Shown here piece after piece: positions 36,790 to 48,335 of a stretch of 64,000 nt of DNA. The DNA comes from JAPPLB01 sp965218555 (GTDB lineage: Bacteria; Acidobacteriota; Terriglobia; Bryobacterales; UBA6623). The notes beneath the pieces are model-generated. The model was not told where the DNA came from. It saw nothing but the letters and a program-made list of their open reading frames with translations, and did not search any database. The number at the start of each line of letters is the position of its first letter. Position 1 is the first letter of the stretch. The position numbers and the translations under genes were made by a program. The DNA is taken from assembly GCA_965218555.1 (NCBI GenBank), contig OZ244625.1:4154001-4218000 (forward strand), written 5' to 3'.

Positions 36790-36951
36790 ATGGAGCGCCG
36801 GACACCCCAAAAGACGCTCACCCACTCGGAAACGACGCCGCTGTGCACGGGCGTTATTGCGGCCTGCGAAACCGATCCGAGGCGCATGGCCGACTACTTC
36901 CCCGCCAATCCACCCTACGCCAACTTCGCCCAGATGCAGCGATGCAGTTGA
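36790..36951 (+). CDS. Small open frame before the helicase, doubtful
   Basis: An ATG-led frame of 53 codons (MERRTPQKTLTHSETTPLC at the start, ending FAQMQRCS) whose stop overlaps the helicase start by 10 bases. It resembles no family I know. Its position and overlap would suit a leader peptide or the remains of an upstream subunit, but it may be noncoding. Confidence 0.25.
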   Translation: MERRTPQKTLTHSETTPLCTGVIAACETDPRRMADYFPANPPYANFAQMQRCS

Positions 36952-39860
36952 CGCTCACCCCTCACCACGCCAAGTACTTCGCCCACGATCTGACGCGGCG
37001 TGCCAGCAACGGAATGGACCGCCTGTCGATGGCGCTGTTCGACGCGGCCGTCGACCTGAACCCGCATCAGATCGAGGCATCGCTCTTCGCCCTGCAGTCG
37101 CCCCTCTCCCAGGGTGTCATCCTTGCTGACGAGGTTGGCCTCGGGAAGACGATCGAGGCGGGAATCGTGCTGTGCCAGCTCTGGGCGGAACGCAAGCGCC
37201 GTCTGCTGGTGATCTGTCCGGCTTCCATCCGCAAGCAGTGGGCGTTGGAGTTGGAGGAGAAGTTCAACCTGCCCGTGCAGGTGCTCGACGCGAAGGCCTA
37301 TCGCGAAGCCAGGCGAAGCGGCCAAACGCCTCTCGGGGCAAGTGCCGTCGTCGTCCTGTCGCACCACTATGCGAACCGCTTACGCGAGGAGCTCAAGACG
37401 ATGGCCTGGGACCTCGTCGTCATTGACGAAGCCCACAAGCTGCGCAACGCGTACCGTCCGAGCAACAGGGTTGGTCGGGGAATCCGCTGGGCTACGCAGG
37501 ACTGCCGCAAGCTGCTCCTCACAGCGACGCCGCTGCAGAACTCACTCCTCGAGCTGTACGGCCTCTCGACGCTCATCGACGAGCGCCTCTTCGGTGATGT
37601 CAGCTCGTTCCGGTCTCAGTACGCCGGCGCGGGCAGCAATCTCGCAGCCCTGCGGCAGCGGCTTTCGGCTTTTTGCAAGCGGACCCTCCGCAATGAGGTG
37701 ATGGAGTACATCCGGTACACGGAGCGACGTCCGATCACGCGGCCGTTCAAGCCGACGGTCGAAGAACACGCACTCTACGAGGAGGTCTCCGGCTTTCTTC
37801 AGCGCGAGGACAGCTACGCGCTCCCCAAGAGGCAGAGGCATCTCACGGCCCTGATTCTGCGGAAGCTGCTTGCCTCGTCGTCGCAGGCCATTGCCGCCAC
37901 ACTCGACACGTTGCGGGCGCGTCTTGAGACGCTGCGTGACGAACAGGCGGGCAGTGATTCGGAGTTCGCGGAGCAACTCATCGAGGATGAGGAAATCGAG
38001 GACGATCTACTCGACGAGATCCTCGCGGAGAGCGAGGACATCGACCCGACCGAGGCGGCTCCGGTCACTATCGACCGTCAGAAGCTGCGGGAGGAGATCG
38101 CCATCCTCCGGCGGCTGGCCACATGGGCGCGCGCCATCGGCATCGACACCAAGAGCCGGGCGTTGCTGAAGGCGCTGGAGATCGGTTTCGAGCAGATGGC
38201 CGCGACGGGCGCCGCGCGCAAATCGCTGATCTTCACCGAGTCGCGCCGGACCCAGGCGTATCTGAAGGACTTCCTCGAATCGCATGGCTACCGGGGGCAG
38301 GTCGTCCTCTTCAACGGCGCGAACAGGGGGCCGGAGACCACCGCGATCTACGAGCGCTGGGCGGAAGAGAACCGCGGCGCCGGCCGCGCCTCGGGCTCAC
38401 GGGCGGTGGACGTACGCACGGCGCTCATCGAGCACTTCCGGGATGAAGCGGCTGTCCTGATCGCCACGGAGGCAGCGGCGGAAGGCATCAATCTCCAGTT
38501 CTGCTCGCTTGTGGTGAACTATGACCTGCCCTGGAACCCGCAGCGCATCGAGCAGCGGATCGGCCGCTGCCACCGCTACGGCCAGAAGCACGACGTGGTC
38601 GTGATCAACTTCCTGAATGAACGCAACGAGGCCGACCGCCGTGTCCTGGATCTTCTAACCGAGAAGTTCAACCTGTTCAACGGTGTCTTCGGCGCTTCGG
38701 ACGAAGTGCTCGGCAGCATCGAGTCGGGCGTCGATTTCGAGAAGCGCATCCTGGGCATCTACCAGGAGTGCCGCACGCCCGAAGAGATCGACGCCGCCTT
38801 CCGCAAACTGCAAGCCGAGATGGATGAGCAGATCCGGACGCGGCTCGACGACACCCGCCGCGCACTCTTCGAGCACTTCGACGAGGACGTGCACCAGCGC
38901 CTGCGCCTGCGGCTTGCCGACGCCCAGGCCCGTCTCGACCGTGTGGGCGGGCGGTTCTGGTCGCTCACGCGCTTCATGCTCGACGGAAGGGCGCGGTTCA
39001 ACGACGCGGCGCTGGCCTTCGACCTGGAACGCCCACCCCTCGCCGGGATCCCCAAAGGGCGGTACCACCTGATCTCGAAGTCGCATCCCAAGTCGGGAGC
39101 CGACGCCGATGAGGACGGCGCCGCGACGCGGAGTGTCTTCCTCTACCGCCTGTCGCACCCGCTCGGCGAGCATGTCGTGGAAAGAGCAAAAGCGCTTCCC
39201 ACCCCGCCCGAGCGGATCGTCTTCGATGTGACCCATCACCCGACGCGTCTGTACGTCATCGAGGCGCTACGCGGGAGAGCCGGTTACCTGACCCTGACTC
39301 GCCTCACCATCGACACCTACGAACGGGAGGAGTACCTGCTGTTTTCCGGTTTCGATGAGGCCGGAGCACCGCTTGAACAGGAGACGATGGAGAAACTGTT
39401 CGGTTGCGCCGGCCGCACCAGCCATGATGGGGACGGCGAATGTGCGATCCCAGCCGCGGTGATGCACCGTCTCGACCGCGAATCCCAGCGCCACGCTCAG
39501 GCCACAGTCAGCCGTTCGCTGGAGCAGAACAACACGCACTTCAACGAGGCGCGCGAGAAGCTCGAAAGATGGGCCGACGACATGGTGCTCTCCGCGGAGA
39601 AGGCGCTCCTGGACACCAAGGAGCAGATCAAGGCCCTGCGCCGTCAGGCGCGGCAGGCGGTCACGCTCGCCGAGCAGCACGAGATTCAGGAGAAGATCCA
39701 GAAGCTTGAACGCCGCCAGCGGCGACAGCGCCAGGAGATCTTCAAGGTCGAGGACGAGATCATCGAGAAGCGTGACCAACTCATCGACTCGCTGGAGCGC
39801 CGGCTGGCGCAGCGGACCGAGTCGGAGACACTCTTTACCATCCGCTGGGCGGTAACGTAA
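36942..39860 (+). CDS. SNF2/HepA-type DNA helicase of a restriction-like island
   Basis: 972 residues from ATG at 36942; the upstream extension of the frame is unlike the family. Walker A lies in ILADEVGLGKTIEAG and Walker B in VVIDEAHKLRN, followed by LLLTATPLQN and, in the second RecA lobe, EGINLQFC and IEQRIGRCHRYGQ. This is the SNF2/RapA (HepA) lineage. The last 150 residues are a strongly charged coiled coil (DTKEQIKALRRQARQ, then KLERRQRRQRQE) that may bind partners or nucleic acid. It precedes the methyltransferase and nuclease-helicase genes on the same strand. Its role in defence is inferred from that context. Confidence 0.88.
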   Translation: MQLTLTPHHAKYFAHDLTRRASNGMDRLSMALFDAAVDLNPHQIEASLFALQSPLSQGVILADEVGLGKTIEAGIVLCQLWAERKRRLLVICPASIRKQWALELEEKFNLPVQVLDAKAYREARRSGQTPLGASAVVVLSHHYANRLREELKTMAWDLVVIDEAHKLRNAYRPSNRVGRGIRWATQDCRKLLLTATPLQNSLLELYGLSTLIDERLFGDVSSFRSQYAGAGSNLAALRQRLSAFCKRTLRNEVMEYIRYTERRPITRPFKPTVEEHALYEEVSGFLQREDSYALPKRQRHLTALILRKLLASSSQAIAATLDTLRARLETLRDEQAGSDSEFAEQLIEDEEIEDDLLDEILAESEDIDPTEAAPVTIDRQKLREEIAILRRLATWARAIGIDTKSRALLKALEIGFEQMAATGAARKSLIFTESRRTQAYLKDFLESHGYRGQVVLFNGANRGPETTAIYERWAEENRGAGRASGSRAVDVRTALIEHFRDEAAVLIATEAAAEGINLQFCSLVVNYDLPWNPQRIEQRIGRCHRYGQKHDVVVINFLNERNEADRRVLDLLTEKFNLFNGVFGASDEVLGSIESGVDFEKRILGIYQECRTPEEIDAAFRKLQAEMDEQIRTRLDDTRRALFEHFDEDVHQRLRLRLADAQARLDRVGGRFWSLTRFMLDGRARFNDAALAFDLERPPLAGIPKGRYHLISKSHPKSGADADEDGAATRSVFLYRLSHPLGEHVVERAKALPTPPERIVFDVTHHPTRLYVIEALRGRAGYLTLTRLTIDTYEREEYLLFSGFDEAGAPLEQETMEKLFGCAGRTSHDGDGECAIPAAVMHRLDRESQRHAQATVSRSLEQNNTHFNEAREKLERWADDMVLSAEKALLDTKEQIKALRRQARQAVTLAEQHEIQEKIQKLERRQRRQRQEIFKVEDEIIEKRDQLIDSLERRLAQRTESETLFTIRWAVT

Positions 39861-39883
39861 GCCGGAGAACGATCAAGGGAAAG

Positions 39884-40065
39884 GTGCGCAGAAACCCCGC
39901 CACGTCAGCCGGAAAATGCGAACGCTTGCGGGAGGGGCGCTTCATCATTCCCGATTTTCAGCGCGAGTTCGAGGGGAAACATGGGACGTTCGCGATCTCA
40001 TGCGCTCGATATTCCTCGACTATTACATTGGCAGCTTGTTGCTCCAGGCCGCCAAGCAGGCATAG
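39884..40065 (+). pseudogene. DUF262 (GmrS-like) restriction protein fragment
   Basis: The frame from GTG 39884 gives LREGRFIIPDFQREFEG. A one-base shift near 39973-39980 then gives TWDVRDLMRSIFLDYYIGSL and a stop at 40063-40065. FVIPDFQREFxWKPWxIRDLM and SIFLDYYIGSLLLW are the N-terminal signature of DUF262 proteins, the nucleotide-hydrolysing half of GmrSD-type restriction enzymes. Only about 60 codons survive and they are out of frame with each other. The scar starts 23 bp after the helicase stop. Confidence 0.8.
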
Positions 40066-40097
40066 ACACCTGTCGATTGACACCATACACTTGAAAA

Positions 40098-40376
40098 GTG
40101 ATCCAGCCGTTTCGTCATCACGGCTTGCACAAGCTATATGAGAGTGGGCGATCTGCGAAGGTCGCGCCGGAGCATGTCGCGAAACTTCGCCGCATCCTGA
40201 CCGCATTGGACCGCAGCAACGGTCCTGCAGGAATGGACCTTCCCGGCTTTTGATTGCATCCGCTCAAAGGCCGCATGCAAGGTCATTATGCGGTCTCGGT
40301 GTCAGGCAATTGGCGGGTGACATTCCGGTTCGAGGACGGGCACGCCGTAGATGCCGACTATCTGGATTATCATTAG
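40098..40376 (+). pseudogene. higB: HigB/RelE-family toxin with an in-frame stop
   Basis: From GTG 40098 the frame reads IQPFRHHGLHKLYESG onward, meets TGA at 40251-40253 after DLPGF, then continues LHPLKGRMQGHYAVSVSGNW and RVTFRFEDGHAVDADYLDYH to TAG at 40374-40376. Intact HigB proteins have FRLHPLKG here, so a CGA (Arg) to TGA change is the simplest cause. Both halves align with the 92-residue family over their full length, so there is only one lesion. HigB toxins cut mRNA on the ribosome. The stop codon overlaps an AGGAGG that would serve higA. Confidence 0.85.
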
Positions 40377-40385
40377 GAGGGGAAG

Positions 40386-40562
40386 CCTGCATGTCTCACC
40401 ACCTGACGGCCGAAGCACGCGATACGACCGCCATGACTTCGTTGCGCTGGCTTGGCGTGCTCGATGTAGGGTCAAGTACACCTGCGCGCGCCAAGCGGCT
40501 CGCGCCTCGTCCTGACGGCCCTCTTCACGCACTTCGCCTCGCCACGTGGTGAGACATGCAAG
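40386..40562 (+). mobile_element. MITE-like palindromic repeat, copy 2, inserted at higA
   Basis: Starts CCTGCATGTCTCACCACCTG and ends CACGTGGTGAGACATGCAAG, with inverted ends and a long, imperfect internal palindrome. It lies between AGGAGG (40375-40380) and the higA start, so it splits the ribosome-binding site from the gene. No protein-coding content. Confidence 0.85.
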
Positions 40563-40855
40563 CTGGTATGGCGATGAAGAATCCTGTGCATCCGGGCGCC
40601 ATCGTGCGGGAAGACTGCCTGAAATTCCTGGGCCTGTCGGTCACCGAGTGCGCCAAGAGGCTTGGCGTCGGGCGCCAAACGCTTTCCAACCTGGTGAATG
40701 AAAAGGCGTCCGTTTCCATCGAAATGGCCTACCGGCTGTCGAAGGCATTCGGCTCGACCCCGGAAACGTGGCTGGGCATGCAGTTGGCGTTCGACCTAGC
40801 CCAATCCCGTGACCTGGAACGGCGGATCAAAGTCAAACGCATCGCGGCGGCATAG
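40556..40855 (+). CDS. higA: HigA-family antitoxin (XRE helix-turn-helix)
   Basis: 95-99 residues. The native start is probably ATG 40568 (MKNPVHPGAIVREDCLKFLG follows closely). An ATG at 40556 created by the MITE end is in frame and adds four residues. The helix-turn-helix is SVTECAKRLGVGRQTLSNLVNEKASVSIEMAYRLS, the VapI/HigA form. HigA neutralises HigB and represses the operon. Here the partner toxin gene is broken, and the MITE has pushed the original Shine-Dalgarno about 180 bp away, so expression must rely on a new signal. The DNA methyltransferase gene follows 88 bp later. Confidence 0.9.
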   Translation: MQAGMAMKNPVHPGAIVREDCLKFLGLSVTECAKRLGVGRQTLSNLVNEKASVSIEMAYRLSKAFGSTPETWLGMQLAFDLAQSRDLERRIKVKRIAAA

Positions 40856-40943
40856 CGCCCTGCTTCACAGAGGCGCGGCAGTGATCGACCGTTATCGATT
40901 CGGCAGCCTCGTTTTGCGTCACCATCGATAAGGAAGAGGCCGC

Positions 40944-44248
<3,305 letters not shown>

Positions 44249-44249
<1 letters not shown>

Positions 44250-47200
44250 TGCCGCGCCGCGCCGTCAAGCGGCCGCAGGTGCCGTTCTCCTACAAGCTGG
44301 TGCTCAACCAGTGGCTGCTGTCGCTGTTCAACGTGCAGCGCTTCGAGGAACTGGCCGAGCCCCTTCGCGACGAGGCGCTGGAAGGACTGGACGAGAACAA
44401 CGTCCACCACTTCCACCACGCGCTCACGGCACGGCTTTTCAACCTGACGCAACTGCCCACCGAACTGCTGCTGGAATACGACCAGAACATCGTCAGGCAC
44501 ACGCAGCGGCTGAACGAACGGCGGATCACGCGCGGCGAGGAGCCGATCGTCTGGAAGTATTTCCAGTACCTGACATTGCTCTTCTGCGAGATCTACCTCG
44601 ACCGCTACTTCCGCGATCCCGAGGCGCTGCTCAAGGAGCTGAACGCGAAGGTGGCCGCCTGCAACGCGGACAGGCCCGAGGCCGACCGGATCGCCGCGTT
44701 CGACGAGACCGCCGAAGCCTGGCCGCAACTCAACAAGCTCGCCTTCTGGATGGCGACCGGCAGCGGCAAGACGCTGCTGATGCACGCCAACATCCTGCAG
44801 TACCGGCATGCCTTGAGCCGGCACAGACGGCAGCGCGAGCTGAACCGCATCATCCTGCTCACACCCAACGAAGGGCTGTCACAGCAGCACCTGCGCGAGT
44901 TCGAGGCGGCGGGCATCGACGCCGAGCTGTTCAACAAGGACGGCCGCGGGCTGTTCAGCGGGCAGGCGGTCGAGATCATCGAAGTGACGCGGCTGCGCGA
45001 CGAGATGGGTGACAGGACCATCGCCATCGACGCCTTCGAGGGGAACAACCTGGTGCTCGTAGACGAAGGGCACCGCGGCGCCAGCGGTGGAGAAGCAGGC
45101 GCCTGGATGCGCTTTCGCAATGCGCTGTGCGAAAAGGGGTTCTCCTTCGAGTACTCGGCCACCTTCGGGCAAGCGGTCAAGGGCAATCCCAAACTCACCG
45201 AGCTGTACGCCAAGAGCACGCTGTGCGACTACTCGTACCGCTATTTCTACGGCGACGGTTTCGGGAAGGACTACCAGATCCTCAATCTCGATGAGGGAAC
45301 ACAACAGAACCAGCTTGAGCTGTACCTTACTGCCTGCCTGCTCTCGTTCTTTCAACAGCAACTGCTCTACCGCGATAAGGGCTCCGCCTTCCGGCCATTC
45401 AACATCGAGAATCCTCTATGGGTCTTCGTCGGCGGGCGCGTGACGGCGACACTCGCGAAAAAGGACGCGTCGGACATTGTCGAGATCCTGCGGTTCCTGG
45501 ACCGCTATGCGGCCGACCGCGCCGGCAGCATCCAGCGCATCGAGCGGGTTCTGAATCAGGGCCTTGTCACCGCAACAGGCAAGAACCTGTTCGCCGGGCG
45601 CTTCGGGTATCTCAATACCCGCGGACTCTCGCCGCCGCAGATCTTCGAGGAGACGCTTACGACGCTCTTCAACGCCCCCGGCGGCGGCCGGCTCCACGTC
45701 GAGAACCTGAAGGGCGCGGCCGGCGAAGTGGCTCTGCGGCTGGGCGCCGAGAACGAACCCTTCGGCGTCATCAACGTGGGCGACGACGCCAAGCTGGTGA
45801 ATCTATGCGAGGAGAAGGGCCTTGCCAAGAGTGAACGCGAGTTTTCAGGGTCGCTCTTCCACGAGATCAACCAGCCGCATTCGACGGTTCATCTGCTGAT
45901 CGGCTCGAAGAAGTTCACCGAGGGCTGGAGCAGTTGGCGCGTCTCGACGATGGGCCTGATGAACGTGGGCAAGGGGGAAGGCGCGCAGATCATCCAACTC
46001 TTCGGTCGCGGCGTGCGGCTCAAGGGTTACGAGCTGAGTCTCAAGCGCAGCGGCAGGACAAAGCTCCCCGAAGGCGTCGAGCGGCCGAAACACATCGACA
46101 TCCTCGAGACGCTCGGCATCTTCGGCATCCATGCCGACTACATGGCGAAGTTCCGTGACTTCCTCAAGGAAGAGGGGCTACCCACCAACGATGACCGCAT
46201 CGAGTTCCTGCTGCCGGTGATCAAGAACCTCGGGACACAGAAGCTCAAGACGATCCGGCTCAAGAAGACGATCAACGGTGTCAGCACCGAGTTCGGCGAC
46301 GCCTTCCGCAAGCTCGCGCCCGTCTCGACCCTCGGGCCGCCGGCCCCGGCCAGTGATCCGAGCACCGCCTACCTTCAGCAAAACCAGGTGGTGCTCAACT
46401 GGTATCCGAAGATCCAGGCGATGAAGTCGAGCGGTGTTGCGGGCGGCGATGCCGATGCAGCGCCGAACGAGACGCACCTCAGCGCCCGCCACGTGGCCTT
46501 CCTCGATCTCGACCGCCTCTACTTCGAGCTGGAGAGCTACAAGGCCGAGCGCGGCTGGTACAACCTGAACCTGACGCCGCAGGCGATCGAAGCGCTGCTC
46601 GCTGACCAGAGCTGGTACCGCTTGCAGATCCCTGAGGAGGAACTGACCGGGGATTCGTTCGAGAAGGTGCGCCTGTGGGAAGAGATCGCCGCCGCGCTGC
46701 TCAAGAAATACACGGAGCGCTACTACTCCTTTCGGAAGCGGGATTGGGAGCTGCCGCACCTGGAGTACCGCGACCTGGAGGGAAATGACCCGAACTTCCT
46801 GGGAACCAAAGAATCACCTGACCAAGGCCACTACCGCATCCTGATCGACCAGTCTCAGCAGGAGATCGCCGCCAAGCTCGAAGAGCTCAAGGCCGCGATC
46901 GAGAAGGGCGACCTCAAACCGTGGGAGTTCCAGGGCATGAAGGCCATCTGGTTCGGCAAGCACCTCTACGAGCCGTTGCTCTATCTCAACTCGAAAATCG
47001 TCGAGATCAGCCCGGCGCCGCTGAACAAGGGCGAGCGCATGTTCGTGGGGGATCTGAAGGCGTTCCACGACGGGTATACCGGCTTCTTCAAGACCCGCGA
47101 ACTCTATCTGCTCCGGAATCAGAGCCGGGGCCGCGGCGTGGGGTTTTTCGAGGCCGGCAACTTCCACCCCGACTTCATCCTCTGGCTGCTGGGTGGCGGG

Positions 47201-47467
47201 CGGCAGGAGGTCATCTTCGTAGACCCCAAGGGGATCCGCAACCTCGGGGCGAGCGATCCGAAGATCCAGTTTTACAAGACCATCAAGGAGATCGAACAAC
47301 GCCTGGGAGACCCCGCCGTGCGCTTGCAGTCGTTCATCGTTTCGAACACTCCGTCCACAACGATGCGGATGCTGTGGGGGATGGAGAAGAGCGAGATGCA
47401 GAAGCGGCACGTCCTTTTTCAGGAAGAGGACAAGGACAGTTACGTGCAGACCATGCTGAATGGGTAG
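44249..47467 (+). CDS. res: SF2 helicase-nuclease (type III Res-like)
   Basis: 1072 residues starting at the A of the TAATG overlap with mod. Walker A lies in WMATGSGKTLLMHANI (about residues 167-182), motif II is Asp272-Glu-Gly-His, and motif VI is in IQLFGRGVRLKGYELSLKR. The C-terminal domain has Asp975 in NFHPDFIL and Asp992-P-Lys994 in VIFVDPKG, a PD-(D/E)XK nuclease layout. It should translocate and cut unmodified DNA together with the methyltransferase. The frame reaching upstream inside mod is a shadow. Confident on family, less on exact type. Confidence 0.9.
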
Positions 47468-47529
47468 CGGCGACTCTGGGCGCCGTCACGTTGGAGCCGC
47501 ACGGTTACGGTCGAAGCTCCGGCCTGGTT

Positions 47530-47555
47530 GCGGGCAGGATGCCCGCGCTCCCAGG
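47530..47555 (+). repeat. GCGGGCA-ATGCCCGC palindrome, copy 2
   Basis: GCGGGCAGGATGCCCGC followed by GCTCCCAGG, matching the copy at 35539-35565. It lies between the nuclease-helicase gene and the next small gene and may act as a transcription-end hairpin. Confidence 0.6.
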
Positions 47556-47589
47556 GGGAACCCATAACGACCGCTGGTATAATCCGGGC

Positions 47590-48129
47590 ATGTTTCGCCT
47601 TTCGTTGCTGCTTTTGGCGCTCTTCGGCGTCGTTTCCATGGCTGTGCACCCGCTGGCGGGTGCTGACATGGAACGGTTGGGGAGGGTGGAGAAGGTCTAT
47701 CTGTGGCCGATGTCGAACTCTCTCGATCAATTTCTTGCCGAGCAGGTTGCGACCGAGGGTGTTTTCGATGTCGTCGTCGACCCGAAGCGCGCCCAGGCCA
47801 TCCTGACGGACCGCATCAGCAGCAAGTTTCTCGAGGGCATGGAAGAGTTGTTTCCCACGCCCGAAGAAATAGCCGAGGCTGAAAAAGAAGAAGAGGAAGG
47901 AGCGGACGATTCAGCGTCGGTTCCCGTGGGGGCCTATCGCCCCGAACGGTCGCCGATCTACTCCGCGTCGCGGGCCGAAGGGGCCGTATTTCTCGTGGAT
48001 GTCAGAACGCGTGAGGTTCTATGGTCAACGTTCCTTAAAGGCTACGACACGACTCCGAAGGCAATGCACAGGCAGGCGCGGATGGTCGTGATGCGCTTGA
48101 AGAAGCAACTCGCGGGGAGTTCGCTTTAG
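47590..48129 (+). CDS. Exported protein of unknown function
   Basis: 179 residues from ATG at 47590 with a signal peptide (MFRLSLLLLALFGVVSMAV, cut near AGA). The rest has KVYLWPMSNSLDQFLAEQV, an acidic stretch (AEAEKEEEEGADD) and VFLVDVRTREVLWSTFLKGY. It resembles the DUF4136 or FlgO-like pattern of small secreted proteins that define a lipoprotein fold. I do not recognise it further. Its stop codon is immediately followed by MITE copy 3. Confidence 0.65.
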   Translation: MFRLSLLLLALFGVVSMAVHPLAGADMERLGRVEKVYLWPMSNSLDQFLAEQVATEGVFDVVVDPKRAQAILTDRISSKFLEGMEELFPTPEEIAEAEKEEEEGADDSASVPVGAYRPERSPIYSASRAEGAVFLVDVRTREVLWSTFLKGYDTTPKAMHRQARMVVMRLKKQLAGSSL

Positions 48130-48305
48130 CCTGCATGTCTCACCACCCGACGGTCGAAGCACGCAATACGACCGCCAGGACTTCGTTGCGCTTGCTTGCC
48201 GTGCTCGATGTACTGTTCAAGTACGCCTGCGCGCGCCAATCGGCTCGCGCCTTGTCCTGACCGCCCTCTCACGCACTTCGCCTCGCCACGTGGCGAGAAA
48301 AGCAG
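48130..48305 (+). mobile_element. MITE-like palindromic repeat, copy 3
   Basis: Begins CCTGCATGTCTCACCACCCG directly after the stop codon of the preceding gene (TAG 48127-48129) and ends TGGCGAGAAAAGCAG. Full-length by comparison with copies 2 and 4, with more substitutions at the right end. It separates the island from the polysaccharide genes. Confidence 0.8.
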
Positions 48306-48335
48306 ACCAGGCATCGCCGCCGCTCGACGGAGAAT

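Noticed and set aside
40251..40253. TGA as selenocysteine in higB
   Set aside because: HigB proteins have Arg at this position, not Cys; a single CGA to TGA change explains it.
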